Shown here: in pieces, positions 36,090 through 45,748 of the stretch
Layout: each line of letters begins with the position of its first letter
Position numbering within the stretch: position 1 is the stretch's first letter
Assembly: GCA_009843525.1 (NCBI GenBank)
Contig: VYDH01000020.1
Span: forward strand, 143,742 to 207,741
DNA length: 64,000 nucleotides
Direction: 5' to 3'
Source: Acidimicrobiales bacterium
GTDB lineage: Bacteria; Actinomycetota; Acidimicrobiia; Acidimicrobiales; Poriferisodalaceae
Made by a program: the position numbers and the translations under genes
Notes under the pieces: model-generated
The model's input: the letters and a program-made list of their open reading frames with translations, nothing else
Databases searched by the model: none
Told to the model about the DNA's origin: nothing

Positions 36090-38177
36090 TTAGATGTCGA
36101 GGGCGTGGCCGTAGCTGCTGCTGTGTGCGACGATGAAGGTCCTGCGTGGGTCGACCGCCGCGCCCATCATCACTTCGAATGCCTCCTGCGCTGCTCGCGC
36201 ATCACCGACGGTGATCTGGCGCAGTACTCGCGTCTCGGGGTTGAGCGTGGTCTCGAACAGCTCGTCGTCGTCCATCTCGCCGAGGCCCTTGAATCGAGTC
36301 AGCCGGTAACGCCGACCGGCGCTGTCCAACTCGGCGATGAGCGCGTCCCGCTCTGCCTCTGAGTACACGAATCGCTTCTCCTGCCCGATCGTGAAGGCGT
36401 GTGTCGGCGGCTGGGCTGCGAATACTCGTCCTGCATCGAGCAGCGGGCGCATGTAGTGGTACACGAGCGTGAGCACCAAGCAGCGAATGTGGCTGCCGTC
36501 GACATCGGCGTCGGCCAGCAGCACGACGCGGCTGTAGCGGGTCTGATCCGCATCGAACTCGAGCCCGGAGCCCCCGCCCACTGCAGTGAACAGCGCCGCT
36601 GCCTCAGCGTTGTCCAGCACCGCCTTCGCTGTTCCCTTGCCCGCGTTGACCACCTTGCCGCGCAATGGCAGCACCGCCTGCCATGCGCTGTCACGCGCCC
36701 GCTTGGCCGGCCCGGCCGCAGAATCACCCTCCACGATCAACAATTCGCCCCCAGGATGCAGCCGGCAATCGGCCAGCTTGGCCGGCATGCCTCCCGATCC
36801 CAGCGCTGCTGCCTTGCGCCGTTCGTCAAGAGCGCGGCGAGTGGTCACCCGGTTCACCACGGCGTTGGAGATCTTGTCGAGCACCGCCTTCACGTGGATC
36901 CGCTTGCTCGATGCCGAAGTGCCGGAGAACCAGTCGCGCAAGCCGTCGCGAACGATGTTGTTGACGATGCGCTGCACCGGGGGCGTCCCGAGCTCGCGCT
37001 TGGTCTGACCCCGAAACTGGGGTTCGGGGAACGTCACCCGGACCACCGCCACGAGGCCCTCCTGCGTATCCTCGCGTTGGGCGCGGGCGTCATCTCGCAG
37101 GCGCCGCAGTTTGCGCAGATCGGCGTCAGCGAGCGCCCCGTTCACAGCAGTCGTGAGCGCCCGTTCGAAACCCGCCACATGAGTGCCTCCGTCGGGCGTG
37201 GGAATGGTGTTGACGAAGCTCACGATGCGGGCGTCGAACGAAGCACACCAGCGCATCGCCACATCCACTTCGCAATGACGGGTGACCTCGGTGAGCTGAC
37301 CGTCCACCGGCACCTGCTCGGTGAACTCATCGGTGCCGCGTAAATCGATGAGGCCGCCAACCGGCTCGGCATCGTCCCGCAACTGCTCGACGAAATCGCC
37401 CAAGCCACCCGACGACATCAACTCCTCGGACTCGATCGGCTCGCGACGGCGGTCGGTCAGGGAGAACTTGACCTTGGGCACGAGAAAGCACGTCTGCTTC
37501 ACGCGCTCGCGCACCTCGGCGTAGCTGATCGATGCGTCAGCGTCGAACACATTGGCATCGGGCCAGAAGCGCACTCTCGTGCCGGTTCGCTTCGGTGACA
37601 CCTTGCCCACGACCTTGAGCGAGTGACCTCGCCGGAAGCGCCCAGCAGCGTCGGTGTTGCCTGCCTCACGGTCCCGAAACTCCAGCCGGTGGGTGCGTCC
37701 ATTGCGGTCGACTTCGACCTCCATGCGCGATGACAGCGCGTTGACCACCGAAGCGCCCACGCCGTGCAAACCTCCCGACGCGCCGTACGCGCCGTTGCCG
37801 AACTTGCCCCCGGCATGCAGCTCGGTGAACACCACTTCCAGCGCCGTCACGTCGCCTTCTTTGACGTCGACGGGAATGCCGCGGCCCCGGTCGGCGACCT
37901 CGTAGGAACCATCACCGTGGAAGGTGACCTCGATCAGCTTGCCGTGCCCCGCAGCCGCCTCGTCCACGGCGTTGTCGATGATCTCCCACAGCAGATGGGT
38001 GAGCCCGCCAGAACCGGTACCGCCGATGTACATGCCGGGTCGCTTGCGGACCGCTTCGAGACCTTCCAGCACCTCGATGGCGTCTGCGTCGTACACGCCC
38101 GTTCCCGCCGCTACGGACGGCGCTCTCGGTCGGCTGGGCCCGTCGTCGGCTGTGGGATCGATGGTGGTCATGCTCAT
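36090..38177 (-). CDS. Type IIA topoisomerase subunit B (GyrB/ParE-like)
   Basis: A 695-residue ATPase subunit. GHKL motifs are [21 protein letters not shown] and [21 protein letters not shown] motifs are [14 protein letters not shown] and [19 protein letters not shown] lies near the end. With the A subunit it makes a double-strand-passing topoisomerase. Gyrase and topoisomerase IV cannot be separated from this sequence by eye, but the A-then-B order away from dnaA suggests the ParC/ParE-like second pair. ATG 38177 overlaps the A-subunit stop as ATGA; the longer frame upstream is a shadow of the A gene. Confidence 0.88.
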   Translation of the reverse strand: MSMTTIDPTADDGPSRPRAPSVAAGTGVYDADAIEVLEGLEAVRKRPGMYIGGTGSGGLTHLLWEIIDNAVDEAAAGHGKLIEVTFHGDGSYEVADRGRGIPVDVKEGDVTALEVVFTELHAGGKFGNGAYGASGGLHGVGASVVNALSSRMEVEVDRNGRTHRLEFRDREAGNTDAAGRFRRGHSLKVVGKVSPKRTGTRVRFWPDANVFDADASISYAEVRERVKQTCFLVPKVKFSLTDRRREPIESEELMSSGGLGDFVEQLRDDAEPVGGLIDLRGTDEFTEQVPVDGQLTEVTRHCEVDVAMRWCASFDARIVSFVNTIPTPDGGTHVAGFERALTTAVNGALADADLRKLRRLRDDARAQREDTQEGLVAVVRVTFPEPQFRGQTKRELGTPPVQRIVNNIVRDGLRDWFSGTSASSKRIHVKAVLDKISNAVVNRVTTRRALDERRKAAALGSGGMPAKLADCRLHPGGELLIVEGDSAAGPAKRARDSAWQAVLPLRGKVVNAGKGTAKAVLDNAEAAALFTAVGGGSGLEFDADQTRYSRVVLLADADVDGSHIRCLVLTLVYHYMRPLLDAGRVFAAQPPTHAFTIGQEKRFVYSEAERDALIAELDSAGRRYRLTRFKGLGEMDDDELFETTLNPETRVLRQITVGDARAAQEAFEVMMGAAVDPRRTFIVAHSSSYGHALDI

Positions 38178-40660
38178 GCGAACCGATCCTGACCGAGAGC
38201 GACGATTCTGGGGCCTGCCCGCCGGGCCCGCAGGTTCCGCTTGGTGGGCACCAACTCTGGGCGCACTGGCGTGGGGTCGGGCCGCTTCGGATCGCCGTCG
38301 GCAGCCACGATGGCGGCGATCTGGCGATCCACGCCGACCCACGCGTAGGCAACGCATGTCTCGAAGCCGCCGAAGCGCACGGTTGGCGAACCTGCCGTGC
38401 CTCGGCCCTGAGCGGGCACCTCGGACATGTCGGTCACTTTGAGCGTGCCTTCATCAGTGACCGCAGCCACCAGCGAACCGAACGCGACCTGCACCGCGGT
38501 CAGCACCGTGGCTCCTGCAGCGAGCTTCATGGCGTTCACTCCCCCGGCGTTCGGTCCCTTGGGAGCGAACGCGTCGCACGCTGTGCGCAGCACGTGACCG
38601 GTGGAGGACACCACCGCCAGCTCGGACCCGTCAGGTGCCTCGAACGCGGCCACGAGCCGGTCGCGGTCGCGCAGCGTCATGGCTGAAGCTCCGCCGCGGC
38701 GCGCCAGCAGCTCGGCTGCATCGACGCGCTTGCCGGTACCGCTGCGAGTCACCAGCGCGACGGGACCCGCACTGGTCTCTGCGGCAAGCAACGCCACAAT
38801 CCGTTCGCCCCTCGACATGTCGAACATCTCGCTCTGAGGCGCTCCCCTGCTGCCGCGCGCCATCTCGGGAATCATCCGCACATCCACCGTGAGCAGTCGC
38901 GCCCGATCGGTGAGAGCAGTCACCGTTTCGAGGTCGGACACGGTGACTTCGGTCGCCAACACATCGTGGCGGCCGGGCTTGGCTGCGAGGGGGTCTTCGG
39001 CGTGACGACGCCCGAGCAAGCCCGAAGTCGACAGCGTCACCGTGCTCACACCAGCGACTGCCACTCCCCCACCAGCCACTCCTGCCAGCGCTCCCCCGCT
39101 GGATGAGCCGCCGTTGGCTGCCTGGGCGGCCTCTTCAGTCAGCCGTGCTGCTTCGGCGTCGACCTCCGCACGTTCCACCAGCTTGCTGCGGCGGGGCACC
39201 CCGAACTGCTCGACCAGTTCGTCCAGCTCAGTGGCGACGATCTGGCGACGACGTTCGTCAGATTCCAGAATGGCGAGATACGACGCGATGGCTGCACGCA
39301 GCTCGTCTAGCTCGTCTCGCAGCTTCTGCGTCTCCAAGGCAGTCAGCCGCCGCAGTTGCATGTCGAGAATGTGGTTGGCCTGCACCTCGGTCAGGCTCAG
39401 CCGCTCGATCAGCCCGACCCGGGCATCTCCCACGTCGGCCGAACCCCGGATGATGGCAATCACCGTGTCGATGGCGTCGAGCGCGATGAGCAGGCCCTCC
39501 ACGATGTGCTCGCGTTCGCGCGCCCGATCCAGCCGATGCTGTGTTCGGCGCACGATGACGTCGAGCCGGTGGGCGATGTAGTGCTCGCACAGCTCCCGGA
39601 TGCCCAGCGTTTGCGGCACTCCACCAACCAAGGCCACGTTGTTGATGCCGAACGACTCCTCCAACGGCGTTCGGCGCCACAGCTCGGCCAGCACCTGCTG
39701 GGGGTCGGCGTGCGGTTTGCATTCGATCACCAGCCGCAGCCCGCTGGTACGGCCCGACAGATCGTTCACGTCGCTGACCTGGTCGAGCTGGCCAGCCTTG
39801 GCGAGCTCCCGGATCTTGGCGAGCACCCGCTCGGGTCCCACCATGTACGGCAGTTCAGTCACCACAATGGCCTGCCTGGTCGCTGTCAACCGTTCAAAGT
39901 GCACCGTGGCTCGGATTCGCACCGCGCCACGTCCGGTCTCGTAGGCCTCGGCAAGCTGCTCGTCCCACACCACCCTGCCGCCCGTGGGGAAATCGGGCCC
40001 CGGCAACACCTCCATGAGCGTCTGGATGCCAGGGCGGCGCTGGGGGCGGCGCAGCACCAGCTTGATGGCCTCGGCAACCTCGGCCAGGTTGTGGGGCGCC
40101 ATATTCGTCGCCATACCCACGGCTATGCCGCTGGCACCGTTCACCAGCAGGTTCGGCAGCAGCGCGGGCAGGCAGGTGGGTTCGGTGCGCTCGCCGTCGA
40201 AGTTCGGGGCGAACTCCACGGTGTTCTCGTCGATGCCTGCAGCCATTGTCATTGCCGTGCCGCGCAGCCGTGCCTCGGTGTACCGGTAGGCAGCAGGCGG
40301 GTCGTCGAGGCTGCCGAAGTTGCCCTTCGGCTCGACCAGCGGCACCGACATGGCGAAATCCTGGCCCATGCGCACCATCGCCTCGTAGATCGCGCTGTCA
40401 CCGTGGGGGTGGTACTTGCCCATCACCTCGCCCACGACCCCAGCCGATTTGCGGAACGGCGTGCCTGGCCGCAACCCCAGATCGTCCATCACGTAGAGGA
40501 TCCGCCGCTGCACCGGCTTGAGGCCGTCGCGGACGTCGGGGATGGCCCGCGCCGTCGTGACCGACAGCGCGTACGGCATGAACGAGTCACGCATCTCGTC
40601 TGCGACGTCGATCTCGTGGATCTCGCGTGCGATCGTCGTCGGTGCGGTCGGTCCGGCCAT
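38174..40660 (-). CDS. Type IIA topoisomerase subunit A (GyrA/ParC-like)
   Basis: An 828-residue protein. The winged-helix and tower blocks are clear: [39 protein letters not shown] and the catalytic Tyr in [11 protein letters not shown] coiled-coil exit gate follows. The region around residue 560-590 is an unusual Gly/Ser/Ala linker, then a beta-pinwheel-like C-terminal domain lacking an obvious GyrA box. That absence leans towards ParC. ATG 40660 is the conserved start ([14 protein letters not shown]). The 258 bases upstream show no gene and should hold the promoter. Confidence 0.88.
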   Translation of the reverse strand: MAGPTAPTTIAREIHEIDVADEMRDSFMPYALSVTTARAIPDVRDGLKPVQRRILYVMDDLGLRPGTPFRKSAGVVGEVMGKYHPHGDSAIYEAMVRMGQDFAMSVPLVEPKGNFGSLDDPPAAYRYTEARLRGTAMTMAAGIDENTVEFAPNFDGERTEPTCLPALLPNLLVNGASGIAVGMATNMAPHNLAEVAEAIKLVLRRPQRRPGIQTLMEVLPGPDFPTGGRVVWDEQLAEAYETGRGAVRIRATVHFERLTATRQAIVVTELPYMVGPERVLAKIRELAKAGQLDQVSDVNDLSGRTSGLRLVIECKPHADPQQVLAELWRRTPLEESFGINNVALVGGVPQTLGIRELCEHYIAHRLDVIVRRTQHRLDRAREREHIVEGLLIALDAIDTVIAIIRGSADVGDARVGLIERLSLTEVQANHILDMQLRRLTALETQKLRDELDELRAAIASYLAILESDERRRQIVATELDELVEQFGVPRRSKLVERAEVDAEAARLTEEAAQAANGGSSSGGALAGVAGGGVAVAGVSTVTLSTSGLLGRRHAEDPLAAKPGRHDVLATEVTVSDLETVTALTDRARLLTVDVRMIPEMARGSRGAPQSEMFDMSRGERIVALLAAETSAGPVALVTRSGTGKRVDAAELLARRGGASAMTLRDRDRLVAAFEAPDGSELAVVSSTGHVLRTACDAFAPKGPNAGGVNAMKLAAGATVLTAVQVAFGSLVAAVTDEGTLKVTDMSEVPAQGRGTAGSPTVRFGGFETCVAYAWVGVDRQIAAIVAADGDPKRPDPTPVRPELVPTKRNLRARRAGPRIVALGQDRFA

Positions 40661-40918
40661 GGTCGGAGGCCCTTTCAGGGACTGGAGGAGTTGCAGGGCG
40701 AGAGCGGGTGTGCGCGCGCCAGCAATGCCGGGTTGCAGCAGTCGTCTTGGCGCATCCCAGCGGCTGCTTTCGAGAGTACGACGCCGGTCAACCCGCCTCA
40801 GGGAACTTTCCGGTTGCCCCAATGATCGGGCGCTCGCGGATGTCTCGGTGCGCGCCGTCGTGGTGCCGCCAAAGTGAAGGCACGCCACTAGCCTGCCGCG
40901 AGTGTTGGTGAAGGCGCC

Positions 40919-42469
40919 GTGAGCCGTCGCCTCGAAGTCGAGTTGACCAGCCGGCGTGACGACGGCTCGTGGACATGGCGCGCTGCAGGCGCAAAACAGC
41001 CGAAGGGTGTGCTCGATGGCGACTTGCTGCCGGCAGGCGCCGGCGAAGGCGACGTGCTGCGCGTCGACGCCGAGTTCGAGGTCGACGGCATCTTCGTCAC
41101 AGAGGTGCTCCCGCCCAAAGCCCGCAGCGGTAAACCCCCTGCCGAGCGCATCGAGCTGATCGGCCCGCCGGATCGAGGTGCTGGAACGACAACGACCAGG
41201 GTGAGCCGCGGTCGTGACGGCCGCAAGAGCAGCGGCGGCGGTGAGCGGGGTCGTGGCCGCAGCGGTGAACGAGATTCACGAGGATCCCGGCGGAAACGCC
41301 AGGGAGAACGCCGGAATCGCGATGGTGCCGCTGACTCAAGCGGGGACAAGCCACAGCATCGCAAGCGGCGCGAGGGCGACGGCCGTCGTAGACGTGACAG
41401 CGGCAGCAAACGACCGGCGCAAGATGCAAAGGCCGAGAAAAAGCCCGACACGCCCGAACGCCCCCCGCGCCCCAAGGCGCGCAAGCTCCGCCCAGGGCGC
41501 AAGCACCGGGATGCGCTTATCGCCTCGCTGCCGGCCGAGCAGCAGGTCGTGGCGGAACAAGTGGTGCGCGGCGGCCTCGCTGCCGTGCGTACCGAGATCA
41601 CCGAGCAGAACCGCAAGGCGGCTGCCGAAGGTGCGCCCGAAGTGCCGGCCGAGGGTGTGCTGCAGCTCGCCGAATCGCTGATCAGGCCAGTGCAGATCGC
41701 GGAGTGGCGCGACCGTGCCGATGCCGCCATCGCCGGCATCGAACGGGTCGACCTGCGCGACCTTCGCTCCGTGCTCGTGGCCGCCGAAGACTTCGCCCGC
41801 GACGCAGACGCCCGCGAGCTGACCGAGAAGATCAGGGAAGGGCTCAACGAACGCGTCGAGCGCAGTCAGCGTGAATGGCACGACGAGCTGCGGACCACGC
41901 TGACCGAAGGACGCGTCGTGCGAGCGCTGCGCCTCAGCTCCCGCCCGCCCAAGGCGGGAGCACCGCTTCCGCCCGAGATCGCTCAGGAACTGACGTCCCA
42001 GGCCAACGCCGCGCTGGGCACGGGAGCTTCCCAGCACCGGATCGCCGTCGTGCTCGAAGCGGTGGCCTACTCCCCGGTACGGCCCTACGTGGTGCTGCCT
42101 GCCATTCCAGCCGAGCCGAGCGACGAGCTGCTCGAAGCCGTGCGCAAGGTGGCGTCTCGCCTGCCCGAGGTAGCGACTGCCCTCGGCATCGACCCGACCG
42201 AGGCGCGCCCGCGCAACCAGTCACGGCGAGGCCGCTCTCGCAGATCCAAGGCTGGGCCAGCTGATCCATCCGAGGAGAGCAACGACACCGAAGCCTCGGT
42301 CGAAGACGCTGTCGGCCAGGACGCTGCCGGAGCACAAGCCGAGAATGCAACGGACGACGCCGAAGCGCCGAACGAACCTGTGGCCGAGGGCGCGGCCGAC
42401 CCAGCTGACACGTCGAACGACGGCGAAGACGTTGCCGAAGACTCAGCCGACGAAGACATGACGGTCTAG
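40919..42469 (+). CDS. Protein of unknown function with basic linker and acidic tail
   Basis: A 516-residue protein. A small beta-rich N-terminal domain (about 1-85, GDGSW-type start then [20 protein letters not shown]) is followed by a long Arg/Lys/Gly/Ser linker (about 95-200), a helical domain (about 200-430, with [20 protein letters not shown]) and a strongly acidic tail of about 80 residues. No enzyme motif is visible. The charge pattern suggests nucleic-acid or ribosome association, which is inference. It is the only gene on this strand here and overlaps the convergent NUDIX gene by 27 bases. Confidence 0.75.
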   Translation: MSRRLEVELTSRRDDGSWTWRAAGAKQPKGVLDGDLLPAGAGEGDVLRVDAEFEVDGIFVTEVLPPKARSGKPPAERIELIGPPDRGAGTTTTRVSRGRDGRKSSGGGERGRGRSGERDSRGSRRKRQGERRNRDGAADSSGDKPQHRKRREGDGRRRRDSGSKRPAQDAKAEKKPDTPERPPRPKARKLRPGRKHRDALIASLPAEQQVVAEQVVRGGLAAVRTEITEQNRKAAAEGAPEVPAEGVLQLAESLIRPVQIAEWRDRADAAIAGIERVDLRDLRSVLVAAEDFARDADARELTEKIREGLNERVERSQREWHDELRTTLTEGRVVRALRLSSRPPKAGAPLPPEIAQELTSQANAALGTGASQHRIAVVLEAVAYSPVRPYVVLPAIPAEPSDELLEAVRKVASRLPEVATALGIDPTEARPRNQSRRGRSRRSKAGPADPSEESNDTEASVEDAVGQDAAGAQAENATDDAEAPNEPVAEGAADPADTSNDGEDVAEDSADEDMTV

Positions 42470-42850
42470 GAATTCACGCATCCCGCCTGACAGCGGGACT
42501 GCACCTTCCCTGATCTCGTCGAAGCCCACGAAACGAGCGTCGGCCGCGTCGTCACCGGCGACCGGCGTCGCATCGGCCGGGCACTCCACCGCGTAATCCA
42601 GGATCACGAAGTGCAGCTGCTCGCTGATGTGCTCGGTGACACCGACAAGTTCGCCGCACCGCACCGCCAGCCCGGTCTCCTCGGCCAGCTCGCGCTCCAC
42701 CGCATCGCTGAGTCGTTCCCCGGGCTCGACACGTCCCCCCGGGAACGCCCAGAGTCCTTCCGCCGGCGGGCGGCCACGGCGCACCAGCAGCACGGAGCTG
42801 CCGCGCACCGCAACTCCGCCGACACAAACCTCAGGAACCGGCTCACTCAC
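42443..42850 (-). CDS. NUDIX hydrolase
   Basis: A 135-residue protein with a complete NUDIX box, GGRVEPGERLSDAVERELAE followed by ETGL (residues 38-61; pattern Gx5Ex7REUxEExGU). It hydrolyses a nucleoside diphosphate linked to another moiety; the substrate is unknown. GTG 42850 is taken as the start because it lies in an 8-base overlap with the upstream acetyltransferase gene and begins the conserved fold. The longer frame is a shadow of that gene. Confidence 0.88.
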   Translation of the reverse strand: MSEPVPEVCVGGVAVRGSSVLLVRRGRPPAEGLWAFPGGRVEPGERLSDAVERELAEETGLAVRCGELVGVTEHISEQLHFVILDYAVECPADATPVAGDDAADARFVGFDEIREGAVPLSGGMREFLDRHVFVG

Positions 42851-43367
42851 GGCGATGGGGAGCCGGCTCGCTTGGAGACTCGGCGTCAGGCGCCAGCTTG
42901 CGGTGCAGCACCAGCAGCCGTGCGGTGAAACCGAACGTCTCGAAGAAGTTCTTCGTGGCACGGTTGCCCGGCAGCGCCAGCGAGTCGACGCCCACGCAGC
43001 CCCGCTCGACGCACCACTGCAGTACCTCACCGATCAGCGCCTCCCCGACGCTGACCTCGCGGGCACCGGGAGCGACATACAGGTCGGCGACGCGCCCCAG
43101 CATCTCTCCGGTCTGCAAGGGTTCGACGGCGGCAACGGCATAGCCGACCGGCGTGCCATCGATCTCTCCGATCCACACGGCGCTGTCGGGATGCTCGAGA
43201 GCCTCGGTGAGGCTCTCCTCGAACGGCCTCGTTCGCACCTCCCGGCGCGACCAGACCCAGCCGCCGCGCGCGTCAACCTGCTCGGCCACGGCGTCGGCAG
43301 CCATCCGCGCGAGCACTCCCACATGCTCACCGTCGGCGGGGCGGGCCACTACGTCCATGCCGAGCAT
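42843..43367 (-). CDS. GNAT-family N-acetyltransferase
   Basis: A 174-residue protein with the GNAT fold: GTPVGYAVAAVE (motif before the acetyl-CoA site), VADLYVAPGAREVSVGEALI (the V-x-P-x-R-x3-G-x-A/G acetyl-CoA loop) and NRATKNFFETFGFTARLLVL near the end. The acceptor is unknown. It overlaps the NUDIX gene downstream and follows the ThyX-like gene by 30 bases on the same strand. Confidence 0.85.
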   Translation of the reverse strand: MLGMDVVARPADGEHVGVLARMAADAVAEQVDARGGWVWSRREVRTRPFEESLTEALEHPDSAVWIGEIDGTPVGYAVAAVEPLQTGEMLGRVADLYVAPGAREVSVGEALIGEVLQWCVERGCVGVDSLALPGNRATKNFFETFGFTARLLVLHRKLAPDAESPSEPAPHRRE

Positions 43368-43397
43368 TCCATCAGCCGAGACACCCGGACTCGACCG

Positions 43398-45050
43398 TCA
43401 GGCCGGCTCGGCCGATTGCCGTCGAGCCGTGGCTTCCTCGGCACCCAGGCGTCCCAAGACGCCCTCAGACAGATCCACGTGCGTCAGCATCGCAGCCACC
43501 GCTCGGTGCCCTGCGGTCTCGGCAATCTGGCGATACATCTCTGCCACAACCCGCCGGTAGTCCTCGTGCCCTTGCGGTTGTGATCGCAGCTCGATCATGT
43601 GCATGGCCTCGCGAGCGTTGAACTGCATGCTGTAGCGCACGCGATAGGCCATCGACACGGCGTACGACGCCTCGAGCGTTCCGACGGCCTCGGCAAGCGT
43701 GTCGTACAACTCGGCTGACAGCTCCATCACCTCGTCGTAAGCCTCTCCCCCACCGGCCGCATCCACGAGTGCAGGCACGGAGTACCCGTGCTGCGGGCTC
43801 AGCGGTTGCCATTCGATGGTGAGCAGGCGGTGACGCTGCAAGTCGCGGAAGCTGCCGTAGTCGGCGAGCACGTCGAAGCGGTAGTCGAGGCGTTCCAGTG
43901 CCCGGCCTGGTCGGTGGCGACGGTTCGTCCGTTCGCCGCTGTATCGCTGCACCAGCTCCATGCGCTCGGCCTCGGTCATCTGGGCCACGCGAGCGGCGAT
44001 CTGCGATTCTCCCAGCGACGTGTACGGGTACAGCATGGCCGCGAGCATCTTGGCCTCGCCGGAGGGATCCCAGTCGGTCAGCTGGACCTCGGGCACCGGT
44101 TCAGGTTCGTCCTCGGCAAACAGATCTGCGGCGAACTCCGACATCGCGATCCGGTTGGCCTCGAGGTATTCCGACCACACAACGCCCCGGTCGAGCTGGT
44201 CCACACGCCGCAGGAACGAGGGGATGACTTTGCGCAGCTCGGTCAGCATCAACTGGGCGTAGCTGCGGGCCTCGGGCAGCGGGTGTGCCCGCATCCGCAG
44301 CAGAAGCGCTTCGTAGGCCTGCCCGCTGCCGAATATGCCGACGTTGGACAGGCTGGCCGCCGGCAACAGTCCCCTGGAGGCGTCGAATGCCTGCGCCCGG
44401 ATGGCCCGCCGTCGGGCGAGGTCGCTGCCGCCTGCGGCGCTGGTGGCCGCGTCGGGATGCTCAGTCAGCCAACCGGTCATGCGGCGGACCATGTCGCCGT
44501 ACGCATCGAACATGCGGTCTGCGTCGCCGACGAATCGCGTTCCTGCACGCGAGCCCATCACCTCGGGCGGCCTGTGGTACCGGTAGCGACCCTGGACGCG
44601 CTCGTCGTAGGCGAGGTAGCGGGTGGACTGTTCGAGGTACGACATCAGCCGCCCTCGTTCGAGGATCTTGGTGAGCAAATTGGAAGCCTGCTCGCATGCA
44701 AGGTGCACGGCTCCGAGCTGTGCCACCGAGTCGTCGCCGTATTCCACGAACACGCGCTGGTACAGCTGCTCGGCGCGGGCGACGCCCACCGTGGCGTCGA
44801 TGGTCTCATCGCCGGAGATGTCGAGATCGTCCACGAATTCGTCCAGCAGCAGACGACGCAGGCTCTTGTGCGTCCGGGAGTAGCGGGCGAACAGTGCTCC
44901 TTTCACCACTTCAGGCAAGTTCACGAGTGCAAAGACCGGCTGGCGCAGGTTCGTGACATAGCGCCGCAGGATGTCCTGCTCGGCAGGCGTGAACGTCTCG
45001 GCGGTGTAGTGGATCACCGGATCACCGGCGGGTCGGGTGGGCGGAGACAC
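43398..45050 (-). CDS. Doubled ThyX-like (FAD-dependent thymidylate synthase family) protein
   Basis: A 550-residue protein, about twice the length of ThyX, with a ThyX-like block in each half. The N-terminal half has YGDDSVAQLG (about 104-113) and ERGRLMSYLEQSTRY (131-145), resembling the SxNEQSxRY part of the motif. The C-terminal half has RHRLLTIEWQPLS near 390, the RHR part. So the signature is shared between halves and neither copy is canonical. Thymidylate synthesis is possible but not assured; it could be a paralogue with another flavin role. It follows an unrelated lipid-kinase-like gene by 68 bases. Confidence 0.75.
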   Translation of the reverse strand: MSPPTRPAGDPVIHYTAETFTPAEQDILRRYVTNLRQPVFALVNLPEVVKGALFARYSRTHKSLRRLLLDEFVDDLDISGDETIDATVGVARAEQLYQRVFVEYGDDSVAQLGAVHLACEQASNLLTKILERGRLMSYLEQSTRYLAYDERVQGRYRYHRPPEVMGSRAGTRFVGDADRMFDAYGDMVRRMTGWLTEHPDAATSAAGGSDLARRRAIRAQAFDASRGLLPAASLSNVGIFGSGQAYEALLLRMRAHPLPEARSYAQLMLTELRKVIPSFLRRVDQLDRGVVWSEYLEANRIAMSEFAADLFAEDEPEPVPEVQLTDWDPSGEAKMLAAMLYPYTSLGESQIAARVAQMTEAERMELVQRYSGERTNRRHRPGRALERLDYRFDVLADYGSFRDLQRHRLLTIEWQPLSPQHGYSVPALVDAAGGGEAYDEVMELSAELYDTLAEAVGTLEASYAVSMAYRVRYSMQFNAREAMHMIELRSQPQGHEDYRRVVAEMYRQIAETAGHRAVAAMLTHVDLSEGVLGRLGAEEATARRQSAEPA

Positions 45051-45118
45051 TGCGCCGATGGTATGGCCCTTGGACCAGCGGCAAGGGGATGTCAGCGGCC
45101 GAACAGAGCACTGTCAGC

Positions 45119-45748
45119 TCAGAACACGATCACTGCGGCGTCCGGTCGGATTGCGAGAGACAGCTCACGGCATCTGCCGACCATCTCGCCGTCGAGCCAC
45201 AGTCCGAGCGGCCGATCGAACCGATGCTCCCAGCTCTGCACACGCCGCATGGCGATGGCCGGATGCGGCACGTGAGCGCCCGACCTCAGCCGCCGTCGGG
45301 CCAGCACCCGTTGGGCTGCGCTGAGCGTGGGTTGATCCAGACCAGTGCTGAACACGTGCAGCCGTCCGTCGTTGGGATGGGCTGCGGGTGCCAGTCGCCA
45401 CATCCCGAGCGATTCGGCACTCATGGCCGCCACGACGGGGCCGCGCCACCATGAGTTGCGCGCGACCGACCCGACGCAAGCCCAGTGCGTCTCGCCGTCA
45501 GCAGTTACCTCGATGACGTCGATCGGAGCTGTTCGAGCGATTGCGGAACGCAAGCGATCCGCACCGCCTGCTGGCCGGCCGACCACCGACCAGAGGTCAC
45601 CGCCGACCACACCGACCGGGGTCGTTGGAGCGTCACCGGCGCACTGGGAGCTGATCAGCCGGCGCAACTCGGCATTGCTGCTGGCGATCGGCGCACCATC
45701 GGGCAACGTCGCAGCAGACCCCCACGGCTGGCTGCGCCGTACGGTCAC
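45119..45748 (-). CDS. Protein resembling the C-terminal part of a diacylglycerol/lipid kinase
   Basis: A 209-residue protein. The ending RPLGLWLDGEMVGRCRELSLAIRPDA resembles the closing strands of YegS/DgkB lipid kinases. The N-terminal nucleotide-binding GGDGT motif of that family is not present; instead GGDLWSVVGRP appears near residue 48. It may be a divergent or non-catalytic relative. The GTG start overlaps the helY stop as GTGA, so it is coupled to the helicase gene. Confidence 0.5.
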   Translation of the reverse strand: MTVRRSQPWGSAATLPDGAPIASSNAELRRLISSQCAGDAPTTPVGVVGGDLWSVVGRPAGGADRLRSAIARTAPIDVIEVTADGETHWACVGSVARNSWWRGPVVAAMSAESLGMWRLAPAAHPNDGRLHVFSTGLDQPTLSAAQRVLARRRLRSGAHVPHPAIAMRRVQSWEHRFDRPLGLWLDGEMVGRCRELSLAIRPDAAVIVF

